Source: Flavobacteriaceae bacterium LSUCC0859 (lineage in GTDB: Bacteria > Bacteroidota > Bacteroidia > Flavobacteriales > Flavobacteriaceae). Taken from it: a stretch of 64,000 bases of DNA. The notes beneath the pieces were generated by a model that was given only the letters and a program-made list of their open reading frames with translations, did not search any database and was not told the DNA's origin. This document shows, one piece after another, positions 1 through 8,953 of the stretch; positions within the stretch are counted from its first letter, which is position 1; the number at the start of each line of letters is the position of its first letter. The stretch lies in NCBI GenBank assembly GCA_022239325.1, contig JAKOGP010000001.1, positions 186,001 to 250,000 on the forward strand. The letters run 5' to 3'. A program made the translations under genes and the position numbers.

Positions 1-1111
1 GAAAGCAAAAAGACAAGGCAGAGAGGTGTTGGTTATCTATTACATCATTGTCAAAGGCCTTGCTCCTATTGGTAGTAAACATTTTAATCTTGACCTTTTC
101 TGTAATATTCGCATTTAAAATAGAGCTCACACTGGAGACCAATTTTAAATTTTCAGACTCTACAAAAACCCAATTGGGAATCACAGAGTCTAGCTGGGTG
201 GCAAAGGTGTCTATCTCAATAGACATATTTTCAATGAGCTCTACCTCAAAGGCACGGGGAAATAATTCTTTAATCTGTGAGGCCGCCTCTTTATTCTCTT
301 CATCTGCAATCAAAACCACTTTTTCTCCTGCATAGGTTTTTGCGGCATAGGACAGTAATTTTTCTCGGAGAATCGCTTCTTTTGGAACCGGGTAAAAGGC
401 ATTTTCATAAGGCAACTTAGACTCAGAAACTACAGGTAAAACAGCGGGAATTTGCAGCTGCTGAGCATATCTGATCAATACGGGCTGTACCCCAGAGGAA
501 AGTGGTCCAAAAACAGCGTCTGGAGTTGCAATGGTGTCTTTATATAAGTTGTTGTAAAAAGAGGTGCCGTCTAATTGTGTGTCTACTGGGATGGCAGTGA
601 GCTTAATACCCATCTGAGCTAAAGAGTCTGCAGCCAGTAGGGCCCCAGTATAAAAACTCATGCTGAGTTTCATATCTCTTCTGGCCTCTATGGTCTTTTG
701 TCCCAATAAGGAATCTTGGAAGTTCATCTTGTCTAACCTAAAGGGAAGGGCGTATAGAAATTTCAAATCTACGGGAGCTTCTTGAAGGCTATCTAAAAAG
801 GGAATTTGATCGGACAAGGAAGCGGGGGTATAATAAGCTTTCTTTTCCATAAACAGAGAGTCTGGAAGAGAGCTGCCAAAACCATCCGAAGGAGGTACTA
901 GCATTGGTATTTTAATTTGAACTCCCACAGGAAGCTCCATGGAGGTCTGAGACAAATGGGGATTCAGTGCCGCCAAAGAGTCCAGAGAAATGCCAAAATC
1001 TTGTGTCATTTTCCACCTGCTATCTCCTGGTTTCACCGTATAATTCACATGCTGTGCTTGGACAAAATATCCAACACACAACAGCAAAAAAAACATCCCT
1101 CTTTTACTCAT
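1..1111 (-). CDS. LysM and periplasmic-binding-like protein, 3' end cut by window
   Basis: About 370 N-terminal residues are visible and the frame stays open to base 1, so the C-terminus is missing. The start is ATG 1111, 4 bases after the guaA stop, which makes it the downstream partner of guaA in one transcript. Residues 1-20 form a short signal peptide ending QAQ. Residues 21-65 read as a LysM domain (NYTVKPGDS near the start, VQIKIP at the end). The rest has the alternating strand/helix pattern of a type I periplasmic binding fold (AVFGPLSSG, IPAVLPVVSES, GEKVVLIAD), as in branched-chain amino-acid receptors. Such LysM plus peripla_BP proteins beside guaA are, as I recall, common in Flavobacteriaceae. 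The ligand is unknown; a role in the periplasm bound to peptidoglycan is inferred. Confidence 0.8.
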   Translation of the reverse strand, partial: MSKRGMFFLLLCVGYFVQAQHVNYTVKPGDSRWKMTQDFGISLDSLAALNPHLSQTSMELPVGVQIKIPMLVPPSDGFGSSLPDSLFMEKKAYYTPASLSDQIPFLDSLQEAPVDLKFLYALPFRLDKMNFQDSLLGQKTIEARRDMKLSMSFYTGALLAADSLAQMGIKLTAIPVDTQLDGTSFYNNLYKDTIATPDAVFGPLSSGVQPVLIRYAQQLQIPAVLPVVSESKLPYENAFYPVPKEAILREKLLSYAAKTYAGEKVVLIADEENKEAASQIKELFPRAFEVELIENMSIEIDTFATQLDSVIPNWVFVESENLKLVSSVSSILNANITEKVKIKMFTTNRSKAFDNDVIDNQHLSALSFCF

Positions 1112-1115
1112 AAGC

Positions 1116-2648
1116 TTATTCCCATTCTATGGTTGCAGGTGGCTTGGAACTAATGTCATAGACCACCCTGTTTACCCCTTTTACTTTGTTTATAATATCG
1201 TTAGAGATTTTCTGAAGCAACTCGTAAGGTAAATTTACCCAGTCTGCTGTCATACCATCTGTGCTCTCTACCGCTCTGAGCGCAACACATTTTTCATAGG
1301 TTCTCTCGTCTCCCATCACACCCACACTTTGCACAGGCAATAAAATAGCACCTGCCTGCCACACTTTGTCATACCAGCCAGAGCGCTTTAGGTGGCCAAT
1401 AAATACAGCGTCTACCTCCTGAAGTATGGCTACTTTTTCTGCCGTGATGTCTCCTAAAATCCGAATGGCCAAACCAGGGCCAGGGAAAGGATGCCTACCC
1501 AATAAAGATGGGTCTATACCCATAGAAGCTCCAACCCTACGCACCTCATCTTTAAACAACATTCTCAAGGGCTCCACCACTTTGAGTTTCATATAATCTG
1601 GTAATCCACCCACATTGTGATGGCTCTTGATGGTAGCAGAAGGACCTCCTGTAGCAGAGACGGACTCTATCACATCTGGATAAATGGTACCCTGTGCCAA
1701 CCAAGTAGCGTCCTCCACTAACTGAGACTCTGCGTCAAATACTTCTATAAAAGCCTTTCCAATAGCCTTTCTTTTCCTCTCAGGGTCTGCTTCTCCAGCT
1801 AGAGCTTGCAAAAAGCGTGCCGATGCGTCTACCCCTTTTACATTTAAGCCCATGCCATGGTACTGTTCTAAAACCTCGTCAAACTCGTTCTTTCTTAGCA
1901 ATCCGTTATTTACAAAAATACAGTGAAGCTGCGCACCTATGGCCTTGTGTAAAAGAACAGCAGCCACAGTAGAGTCTACCCCACCTGAAAGCCCTAAAAT
2001 CACTTTTTCAGATCCTATTTGGTTTTTTAAACGGTTCACTGTTTCTTCCACAAAAGCGTCTGGTGTCCAATCTGGAACCACTCCAGCAATTTTCACTAAG
2101 AAATTTTCCAAGAGTTGCTTTCCATCTGTAGAATGGTACACCTCAGGGTGGAATTGAATGGCATAGGTGTCTTCTCCCTCAATTTTATAGGCAGCGTTAG
2201 CCACGTCATGGGTACTGGCAAGCAAACTACCTCCAGTAGGTAATGTTTTAATGGTGTCTGAATGACTCATCCACACCTGGCTTCCCACTTCAATACCAGA
2301 CAAGAAAATTTCATTTTCTGCTACAAAAGACAGATTAGCCCTACCGTATTCTCTAGTGTTAGAAGGCGCTACTTCTCCACCTTTAAAGTGGGCCAAATAT
2401 TGGGCTCCATAACACACCCCTAACAAGGGCATTTTTCCTTTAATCTCTGATAAATCTGGATGAGGAGCGTCTTCCCCTCTCACAGAGTGTGGAGAACCAG
2501 ATAGGATAACCGCCTTAAAAGTATCTAGCGATTCTGGAAGTTTGTTATAGGGTTTTATTTCACAGTAAATATTGAGTTCTCTGACCCTTCTAGCAATAAG
2601 TTGGGTATACTGAGAACCAAAATCAAGGATGAGGACTTTATTTTGCAT
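1116..2648 (-). CDS. guaA: GMP synthase (glutamine-hydrolysing)
   Basis: Converts XMP, glutamine and ATP to GMP in the cytoplasm, the last step of GMP synthesis. 510 residues, normal length. The N-terminal class I glutamine amidotransferase domain has the nucleophile Cys79 (GVCYGAQ) and a HPEV motif near residue 170; the ATP pyrophosphatase P-loop GLSGGVDST follows near 220, and the C-terminal dimerisation domain ends in PPATIEWE. The start chosen is ATG 2648; an in-frame TTG at 2654 lies inside a perfect -7 promoter box (2652-2659) and is unlikely to be translated. Followed after 4 bases by the LysM gene. guaB, the preceding enzyme of the pathway, is cut by the right edge of this window. Confidence 0.97.
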   Translation of the reverse strand: MQNKVLILDFGSQYTQLIARRVRELNIYCEIKPYNKLPESLDTFKAVILSGSPHSVRGEDAPHPDLSEIKGKMPLLGVCYGAQYLAHFKGGEVAPSNTREYGRANLSFVAENEIFLSGIEVGSQVWMSHSDTIKTLPTGGSLLASTHDVANAAYKIEGEDTYAIQFHPEVYHSTDGKQLLENFLVKIAGVVPDWTPDAFVEETVNRLKNQIGSEKVILGLSGGVDSTVAAVLLHKAIGAQLHCIFVNNGLLRKNEFDEVLEQYHGMGLNVKGVDASARFLQALAGEADPERKRKAIGKAFIEVFDAESQLVEDATWLAQGTIYPDVIESVSATGGPSATIKSHHNVGGLPDYMKLKVVEPLRMLFKDEVRRVGASMGIDPSLLGRHPFPGPGLAIRILGDITAEKVAILQEVDAVFIGHLKRSGWYDKVWQAGAILLPVQSVGVMGDERTYEKCVALRAVESTDGMTADWVNLPYELLQKISNDIINKVKGVNRVVYDISSKPPATIEWE

Positions 2649-2651
2649 GGG

Positions 2652-2659
2652 CAAAAATA
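2652..2659 (-). promoter_or_regulatory. -7 promoter box directly abutting the guaA start
   Basis: On the minus strand TATTTTTG matches the Bacteroidota -7 consensus TAnnTTTG exactly, then CCC, then the guaA ATG. With the usual 3-6 base gap to the transcription start, the mRNA would begin at or within a few bases of the ATG. No clear -33 TTTG is seen. Confidence 0.55.
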
Positions 2660-2721
2660 ATAATTTGAATTTTTAGAGCCCGCTACTTTATGGTATATTT
2701 ATAGAATAATTACTAATTATT

Positions 2722-3279
2722 TTGAAAAGCCGTTTTACAGATCCTCAAAGTTTTAAAAATCATCTTTTTGAACAGTTCAAAGAGAGAAAAAACACTATAG
2801 ATCATTGGCTAAAACAAGGGGTCTTGGCTACCGCTGGAGTTACTGGTGTACCCTCTGTAAGAACCGTAGTTATAAGGCATATCACTGAAGACATAACCCT
2901 AGAGATTCACTCTGACTCCAGAAGCAATAAGGTCTTGGACGTTCAAATGAACCCAAATGCAGAAATTTTATTTTATAATACTGACACCCAAATACAACTC
3001 AAGTGTTCTGGTAAAATGACCGCTGTTTTTTCTGGGCCTTCGGCCGATGCCGCTTGGGAGAACATTCCGGAGCCCTCTAGAAAACAGTACACTACCCTGC
3101 TTGCTCCTGGTACTGTGATAGATCAATCCAAACAATTAAAATACAAACCCCTTAGACATTTCTGTCTTCTTCAATTACACACAGAAAGTATCGAATATCT
3201 GCAACTGGGAGACCCGCACATGAGAATGAGACTAAGCAAAAAAGAAGGAAAGGAAATTTTGGAAAACTTAGTTCCCTAG
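2722..3279 (+). CDS. Pyridoxamine 5'-phosphate oxidase-like FMN-binding protein
   Basis: 185-residue protein with the split-barrel flavin-binding fold pattern: VLATAGVTGVPSVRTVVIR near residues 36-54, a segment SDSRSNKV around 68-75 like the FMN-phosphate contacts of PNPOx, and WENIPEPSRKQY near 103. It belongs to the PNPOx-like superfamily; whether it really oxidises PNP/PMP to PLP (PdxH) is not settled, since the N-terminus and C-terminal RLxP-type motif of classical PdxH are not obvious. The start is TTG 2722; the next Met is at codon 76, well inside the domain, so a non-ATG start is forced. Diverges from guaA and converges with the PLP-dependent decarboxylase gene, whose stop is 5 bases away. 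A GGCC dyad (3035-3051) lies inside the gene. Confidence 0.75.
   Translation: MKSRFTDPQSFKNHLFEQFKERKNTIDHWLKQGVLATAGVTGVPSVRTVVIRHITEDITLEIHSDSRSNKVLDVQMNPNAEILFYNTDTQIQLKCSGKMTAVFSGPSADAAWENIPEPSRKQYTTLLAPGTVIDQSKQLKYKPLRHFCLLQLHTESIEYLQLGDPHMRMRLSKKEGKEILENLVP
3035..3051 (+). repeat. GGCC-N3-GGCCGATGCC dyad element, inside PNPOx-like gene
   Basis: GGCC-TTC-GGCCGATGCC; differs by one base from the intergenic copy at 46283-46299. In this gene it is read as GP-S-A-D-A. Confidence 0.5.
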
Positions 3280-3284
3280 GACCA

Positions 3285-4664
3285 TCATTGCATGCTGTCT
3301 AATATAGCTTGAATGTCTTCATGCGTGGTGTCTGGATTTATAAAGCAAAAACGGGCAACGGTTTCCATCTGGCCACGGTGTAAGAATTTCGTGGGGGTAA
3401 CCAAGGCAAATTTTTTCTCTAGATTTTGATAGGTCCATTCCTTATAATCTTCTGGCTCCCAACCTATTCTTCTAAATAATACACAAGAGAGATGTACGTC
3501 TATGACCATTTCTAAGTAGGAGGTGGCTTCAATCATTTTTTGTGCCTCCAGCGCTAATCGAATCCCCTGTTCTACTGCCCATTCGTATTTGGCTGTTCCG
3601 TGCATGGCCAAAGAGAACCAAAGCGGTAAACCACGCACCCTTCTCGTAAGCTGAATTTGATAATCTGAGGGATTAAAACCAGCTGCGCCCTCATCTTTAA
3701 AAATCTCGAGGTAAGACCCCTCTTGGGCGTGAGCCTCCTTGGCCAAATGTGGCTTTTTATAGATTACCGCACCACAGTCATAGGGAGAAAACAACCATTT
3801 GTGTGGGTCTATGGTAATGCTGTCTGCACGTTCAATCCCATGAAACTGCGCCCTCACAGAAGGGGCTGCCAAGGCACCACCACCATAGGCGGCGTCTACG
3901 TGAAACCATAGGTCTCTACTTTCACAAAAGGAAGCCACAGCTGCTAAATCATCTATAATTCCCGCATTGGTAGTTCCTCCTGTAGCTACCACGGCAAACA
4001 GTCTAGCTTGTTGCTCTTCGGATAAAGACTGAACTACCGTCTCTATATCTGAACGAGTCATTGCGGTCTCTGTAGGAACCAATAAGACTTCTGCATCTAT
4101 GACCTTAGCCATAGATTTAACTGAGGAATGTGCTCCAGAGGAGGTGATCATAATCCCTTTTTTATTAGTATTGGGAGAGTTTTTTCTCCAATACTCCCTG
4201 GCAGTGACCATCGCAGAAAGATTTGCGGCTGTTCCACCAGAGGTAAATACCCCAAAGGCACCCTTGGGTAGCCCAGTTAGCGAAACCAACCACTGCATGG
4301 CTTCATTTTCACAGTAAATTCCCCCAGCACCCTCCATCCAGTAGGCGCCGTGAATACTAGAAGCAGCCGTAACCAGATCAAAAAGCACCGATGCTCTGGT
4401 TGGAGCAGCAGGCACAAAGGCCAAATGTCTGGGATGGTCAATAGGAATGGTTGCTTTGACCAACACATCTCTAAACAATTCAAATGCTTTTTCGCCACCG
4501 ATGCCTTTTTCATTTATGGTTTCTCCCACCAATGCTCTTAGAGCCTCCTCCTTCATGGGCTTTCCAAGCTCTGGATTTGTTTTTGTGATCCTACCAAGAA
4601 CATACTTCATAATGTCCATGGTCATTTCTACTACATCTATGTCAATATTGTGCATGTGACTCAT
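3285..4664 (-). CDS. Group II PLP-dependent amino-acid decarboxylase
   Basis: 459 residues of the pyridoxal-dependent decarboxylase family (glutamate / aromatic L-amino-acid / diaminobutyrate decarboxylases), cytoplasmic, removing the alpha-carboxyl group of an amino acid. Visible PLP residues: TSGGTAANL (140-149), His179 in SSGAHSSV, Asp257 in HVDAAYGG and the Schiff-base Lys289 in IDPHKW. The C-terminal substrate region ends near LHRGQMETVARFCFINP. Substrate cannot be assigned from sequence alone. The start is ATG 4664, 3 bases after the bshC stop, so the two are probably co-transcribed. Converges with the PNPOx-like gene. Confidence 0.88.
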   Translation of the reverse strand: MSHMHNIDIDVVEMTMDIMKYVLGRITKTNPELGKPMKEEALRALVGETINEKGIGGEKAFELFRDVLVKATIPIDHPRHLAFVPAAPTRASVLFDLVTAASSIHGAYWMEGAGGIYCENEAMQWLVSLTGLPKGAFGVFTSGGTAANLSAMVTAREYWRKNSPNTNKKGIMITSSGAHSSVKSMAKVIDAEVLLVPTETAMTRSDIETVVQSLSEEQQARLFAVVATGGTTNAGIIDDLAAVASFCESRDLWFHVDAAYGGGALAAPSVRAQFHGIERADSITIDPHKWLFSPYDCGAVIYKKPHLAKEAHAQEGSYLEIFKDEGAAGFNPSDYQIQLTRRVRGLPLWFSLAMHGTAKYEWAVEQGIRLALEAQKMIEATSYLEMVIDVHLSCVLFRRIGWEPEDYKEWTYQNLEKKFALVTPTKFLHRGQMETVARFCFINPDTTHEDIQAILDSMQ

Positions 4665-4667
4665 AAG

Positions 4668-6275
4668 TTACAAACTCAGTACGGAAAAACCGTTTTTTAG
4701 AGGGTTTAAATGGTTAAATAACTCTTGGAGTAATTGTGGGCCATAGGCCACATAAAATTCGGAGAAGTTCTGCTGTCGTTCTTGTAAAGACTGAGTAGGA
4801 AAAAGGGTTTCATGGAGCTGTGACAGTCTAGTAACCTGGTCTTGAAGCTTCTTTTTTTGAGCCAAAAGCAACCTCTTTTCTAAAGCGTTAATCCCCTTGA
4901 TCTGTTTCACTTCTTGAGCCTGAACCGCACCCAAAAAGGAAGGATCTGTTTGCGTGGCTAGATCGTATAGAGATAAAAACTGCTGGTGCAATTGTTTTCT
5001 CAGCTCACTCAGGTCCAGGTCTATATTAGAAATGCTTCTGATTTTTTTATTGATAAGCGGGTGTCTTTTTAAAAAAAGGTCCGAGGGAGTCATCCCCATT
5101 TTTGTCCATTTTTTGAGTTGCTTCTCAGAGAGAAGTAGGGCAGAATTTCTAAGCATTAGAACCGGAAATAAGACCTTATGTGCTTCAAAATAAGATTTGA
5201 GTTCCAACCAATATGCTAGCTCTCCACCCCCACCTATATACGCTATATTGGGAAGTATGACTTCTTGGTATAAGGGCCTGGCTATTACATTGGGAGAAAA
5301 TCGTTCTGGATGGGCCTCTATAAGCTGCTCCATCTCTTTGAAAGTAAAAGTGAGGGTACTGTTTTGAACTTCAAACCCTTTGGCTGTCGCCACAATGCGC
5401 TCTCTAATATTCCCTTCGAGATAAAAATAATTGATCTCTCTTGGGTTTACCTGAATGTGATATCCAGGAGCTTCTGCACTCAGTGCCAGATTGGTTTGCT
5501 TTACTTTCTCGAAGGCAGTATGTTCAAATAGATCTTTCTTTATGTGAGGGATAAGCAACCGTTTTAATCTCGGGTGATCTCCATCTATAATAATTAGGCC
5601 TTTGTCTCCAAATAAACGATGGGCAAAAAAACGAGTCGCAGCGCTTAAATTGGGCTGCTCTAAATAACTAGACTCAAAAAGATCTAGCAAATACCTGGCG
5701 TTTTTTCCAGTTCCCAGTAAACTTTCTAAGTGTGGCAAAACTTCTTCGAGACCCTGAGTAGTGCATCGGCCAACGGCCCCAGAAACTTTATATGGAGGGG
5801 TCCATTGGAGCTTAACGCCCTTGATATTAAAAAAGTTAATCTCTTCAAAATCGTGATCTTCCGTAGCCATCCAATACACTGGAACTACCTTTCCTCTTTT
5901 CTTGTCTTTTGATAGCTGTTCTGCCAGATTAATGACGGCCACAATTTTATATAGAAAATACAGGGGTCCACTAAAGAGATTGAGCTGGTGACCGGTCACT
6001 ACCGTAGTAGTGTTTGGCTGTCCTAGGGCTTCAATTTGTTGGTGCACCTCCTGGGTGTGGTCTAGTGTTTTGTATTGATCTGTGAGCACCTCCTGAAGCA
6101 GCTTTCTATGAGCCGCAGAAAAGTGCGTGATTTTGGCGTCTCTCTGCTTTTCTAAACCAGATAAAGTGGGAGGCTGATCGTAATAAGATCGGAGCGCAGC
6201 TGCACCAGACACATAGTCTGTGATGAGCTTTGAGAAGTACCCGGTTTCACTAAAAGGCAAACAGCCAATCTCCAT
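4668..6275 (-). CDS. bshC: Bacillithiol biosynthesis cysteine-adding enzyme BshC
   Basis: 535 residues, full length for BshC. In the bacillithiol pathway it is the putative ligase that adds cysteine to GlcN-malate. The family signature VVTGHQLNLFSGPLYFLYK is at residues 92-110, followed by WMATEDHDFEE near 136 and NIAYIGGGGELAYWLE around 345-360; the C-terminal third is helical/coiled. BshA and BshB are not in this window. The start is ATG 6275; a candidate -7 box TATCTTTA lies at 6294-6301 on this strand. First gene of a pair with the decarboxylase and divergent from the M14 peptidase. Confidence 0.93.
   Translation of the reverse strand: MEIGCLPFSETGYFSKLITDYVSGAAALRSYYDQPPTLSGLEKQRDAKITHFSAAHRKLLQEVLTDQYKTLDHTQEVHQQIEALGQPNTTTVVTGHQLNLFSGPLYFLYKIVAVINLAEQLSKDKKRGKVVPVYWMATEDHDFEEINFFNIKGVKLQWTPPYKVSGAVGRCTTQGLEEVLPHLESLLGTGKNARYLLDLFESSYLEQPNLSAATRFFAHRLFGDKGLIIIDGDHPRLKRLLIPHIKKDLFEHTAFEKVKQTNLALSAEAPGYHIQVNPREINYFYLEGNIRERIVATAKGFEVQNSTLTFTFKEMEQLIEAHPERFSPNVIARPLYQEVILPNIAYIGGGGELAYWLELKSYFEAHKVLFPVLMLRNSALLLSEKQLKKWTKMGMTPSDLFLKRHPLINKKIRSISNIDLDLSELRKQLHQQFLSLYDLATQTDPSFLGAVQAQEVKQIKGINALEKRLLLAQKKKLQDQVTRLSQLHETLFPTQSLQERQQNFSEFYVAYGPQLLQELFNHLNPLKNGFSVLSL
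5763..5778 (-). repeat. GGCC-N3-GGCCGATGC dyad element, inside bshC
   Basis: On the minus strand GGCC-GTT-GGCCGATGC, read in bshC as A-V-G-R-C, a different reading frame from the copy at 3035. Confidence 0.45.
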
Positions 6276-6365
6276 AGTTTTTTTTTGGTGTGGTAAAGAT
6301 AAAACACTCCTTTTGAACTTAACCTAAAATTTCAAAAAGATGTTTTTATACGGCTTATAATTACG

Positions 6366-6373
6366 TAGATTTG
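6366..6373 (+). promoter_or_regulatory. -7 promoter box of the M14 peptidase gene
   Basis: TAGATTTG, an exact TAnnTTTG match, 21 bases before ATG 6395, giving a short leader of about 15 bases. The TTG inside it is in frame with the gene but is best read as promoter. Confidence 0.55.
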
Positions 6374-6394
6374 GGATGCATAAAAATAACCATC

Positions 6395-8830
6395 ATGAAA
6401 AAAACCATCTTTCTGCTATGCCTACTCCTATCTGGCATTGCTTCTGCCCAAACCATTAAAACGCCTTCTGAATTTCTAGGCTATGAATTAGGTACCCAAT
6501 TTAGTAGGCACCACCAAGTGGTGGCGTATTATGAATACCTAGCTTCTGTAGCTCCTGCAAATGTGGTGCTTAAAACCTATGGGTATACCAATGAGAGAAG
6601 GCCTTTAATGACTGCCTTTGTTTCTAGCCAAGAAAACATAGAAAATTTAGAAGCCATTAGGATTTCTCATATGGAAAGCACCCAGGGAAAAGGCCAAGCA
6701 GATAAAGCCATTGTGTGGCTTTCTTACAATGTTCACGGCAATGAGAGTGTGAGCACGGAGGCTTCTATGCAGACTATTTATGAATTATTAACCCTTAAAA
6801 AAGAGTATCTAGAAAATACCCTGGTTATCATGGACCCCTGTATTAATCCAGATGGTAGGGACCGCTACGTAAATTGGTACAACGAAAACAAAAACACTCC
6901 TTTTCAGGTAGACCCCAACAGTGCAGAGCATCACGAAGGATGGCTCTCTGGAAGGGCCAACCACTATATGTTTGACCTCAATAGAGACTGGGCATGGCTT
7001 ACGCAAGTAGAAAGCCAACAAAGACTTAAGGTATTTAACCAATGGTTACCACATGTGCATGTAGACTTTCACGAACAAGGAGTAGACAGCCCCTATTACT
7101 TTGCACCAGCTGCAGAGCCTTATCACGAGGTGATCACTGATTTTCAGCGGAACTTTCAAACCAAAATAGGCCGCAACCACGCTTCCTATTTTGACGCTAA
7201 TGGTTGGTTCTATTTTACCAAAGAACGTTTTGACCTCCTCTATCCAAGCTACGGGGACACCTACCCCACCTACAATGGTGGGATTGGCATGACCTATGAG
7301 CAAGGAGGTAGTGGTCGCGCGGGTCTGGGTATAAAAACCAGCCTGGGAGACACCCTCACTCTAAAGGATAGAATTGCACACCACCACACCACAGGACTCT
7401 CTACAGTAGAGGTAGCTGCTTCTCAAGTACAGGAGCTTAACCAAGCATTTAAAGCCTACTTTAAAAACAAAGACTTTAGCTATAAATCTTATGTTTTACA
7501 AGGCAAAACTGGAGACCTAAAAGCCTTAGCTACACTGCTAGACCAGCATGAAATTAGCTACGGAAAAACCTCTGAAAAAACAGTGAAAGGGTTTCATTAC
7601 GGCCAGGGCAAAGAAACTCAAATGCGAATGGCAGAAAATCATATGGTAATTTCCACCAATCAAACCAAAGGAACCTTGGTAAAAGTGCTTTTTGAACCTA
7701 CAGCCAAGTTGGCAGACTCTTTAACTTATGACATTACCGCATGGTCCCTACCATACGCCTATGGCCTAGAAACAGTAGCTAGCAAAACTGAAATTTCCCA
7801 AGACAAAAAACTAGTCTTTAACACCATCACTAACCAAGAAAAAGCCGCTATGGCATACGTAGCGCCTTGGGAGAGCATGCAAGACGCCCGTTTTTTAGCT
7901 GCCCTTCTACAAGAAAATATTCGGGTGCGTTATAGTGACACGGATTTTTCAGTAGAAGGTAAAAACTTTAAACGCGGAAGTCTCATCATTCACAAAGGAG
8001 ATCACAAGAATATGAAGAACTTCAGTGCGAAGCTCACCGCTCTAGCCAATGCGCATGAGGTGGTATTAAGCCCAACAAATACTGGATTTGTAGATAGAGG
8101 GAAAGACTTTGGCTCTTCGTATGTACCCATGATTACAGATAAAAAAATTGCCGTATTAAAAGGTGGGCCTACAGGCTCTTTAGATTTTGGAGAAATCTGG
8201 CACTTTTTTGAACAGCAGCTTCAGTACCCTATTACGGTGATAGACGCCAGCTACTTTAACAGAGTAGACCTTAGCACCTATGACGTTCTTATCCTACCCA
8301 ACGGGCGCTATGGAAGTTTTGCAGACTCATCTGTGACAAAGGAACTCAAATCCTTTGTTAGAGGGGGTGGTAAAATTATCGCTTTGGAAGGCGCATTGTC
8401 TGTATTTAGTAAAGGAGACTTTGACCTAAAGGAGAAGCTTTCAGACCATGAACAAGAGCCTCTAGATATATATGAAATGGGAGAAAGAGAGGCTATTAAA
8501 GAATATATTTCAGGAGCCATTTACGAGACCTCTGTAGACCCTACCCACCCCATGGCTTATGGTTTTGGCTCCAAATACTTTAGTTTAAAACTGGGAGCCA
8601 ATGCCTATGAGCCCTTAAAAGAAGGTACCGTTGCCAAATTAGCCAGCAGCACACCTGTCTCAGGGTTTGCAGGGAGCAACACCATTTCTAAAATGGAAAA
8701 TACCCTGGTTTTTGGCGTAGAACAACAAGGAAAAGGTTCAGTGGTGTACCTGGTAGACAATCCTTTGTTTAGAGGCTTTTGGCAGGGAGGCAAGCTCTTT
8801 TTTGTCAATGCCCTTTTTATGGTGCCCTAA
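6395..8830 (+). CDS. Secreted M14 family zinc carboxypeptidase
   Basis: 811 residues with a signal peptide cleaved about residue 18 (SGIASAQ). The peptidase domain carries the M14 zinc site: His114 and Glu117 in YNVHGNES and the third ligand His226 in VDFHEQG; substrate-binding NPDGRDRY (151-158) and DLNRDW (194-199); and the likely catalytic Glu302 in GMTYEQGG. After residue 600 a glutamine-amidotransferase-like Rossmann domain follows (YDVLILPNGRYG, GGGKIIALEGA), a common tail in this Bacteroidota subfamily. Exported to periplasm or outside; likely trims peptides. The start is ATG 6395, just after the signal-peptide-free TTG region. Its stop lies in the first copy of a 43-base repeat that recurs at the next gene's start. 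Confidence 0.9.
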   Translation: MKKTIFLLCLLLSGIASAQTIKTPSEFLGYELGTQFSRHHQVVAYYEYLASVAPANVVLKTYGYTNERRPLMTAFVSSQENIENLEAIRISHMESTQGKGQADKAIVWLSYNVHGNESVSTEASMQTIYELLTLKKEYLENTLVIMDPCINPDGRDRYVNWYNENKNTPFQVDPNSAEHHEGWLSGRANHYMFDLNRDWAWLTQVESQQRLKVFNQWLPHVHVDFHEQGVDSPYYFAPAAEPYHEVITDFQRNFQTKIGRNHASYFDANGWFYFTKERFDLLYPSYGDTYPTYNGGIGMTYEQGGSGRAGLGIKTSLGDTLTLKDRIAHHHTTGLSTVEVAASQVQELNQAFKAYFKNKDFSYKSYVLQGKTGDLKALATLLDQHEISYGKTSEKTVKGFHYGQGKETQMRMAENHMVISTNQTKGTLVKVLFEPTAKLADSLTYDITAWSLPYAYGLETVASKTEISQDKKLVFNTITNQEKAAMAYVAPWESMQDARFLAALLQENIRVRYSDTDFSVEGKNFKRGSLIIHKGDHKNMKNFSAKLTALANAHEVVLSPTNTGFVDRGKDFGSSYVPMITDKKIAVLKGGPTGSLDFGEIWHFFEQQLQYPITVIDASYFNRVDLSTYDVLILPNGRYGSFADSSVTKELKSFVRGGGKIIALEGALSVFSKGDFDLKEKLSDHEQEPLDIYEMGEREAIKEYISGAIYETSVDPTHPMAYGFGSKYFSLKLGANAYEPLKEGTVAKLASSTPVSGFAGSNTISKMENTLVFGVEQQGKGSVVYLVDNPLFRGFWQGGKLFFVNALFMVP

Positions 8831-8953
8831 GCTTGGTTTACTTTAGTTATATGTAAAAACAGAAATAAAGGGGGGTAAGTTTATTTTATAAATGCATTTT
8901 TTTTAATGCTCTAAGCTAGGCTTACCTGAGTCTTATGTGAAAACATGAATAAA
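8827..8953 (+). repeat. Imperfect direct repeat, 43 bases, period 84, bridging two genes
   Basis: Copy 1 (8827-8869) begins with the M14 stop region CTAAGCTTGG and copy 2 (8911-8953) with CTAAGCTAGG; roughly 32 of 43 positions agree by eye. Copy 2 contains the ATG of the downstream gene; in copy 1 that position is AGA. Copy 1 keeps a better -7-like box (TACTTTAG) than copy 2 (TACCTGAG). Confidence 0.6.

Noticed and set aside
917-1153. Plus-strand frame opposite the LysM gene and guaA end
   Set aside because: The minus-strand reading has signal peptide and LysM features; the plus frame has none.
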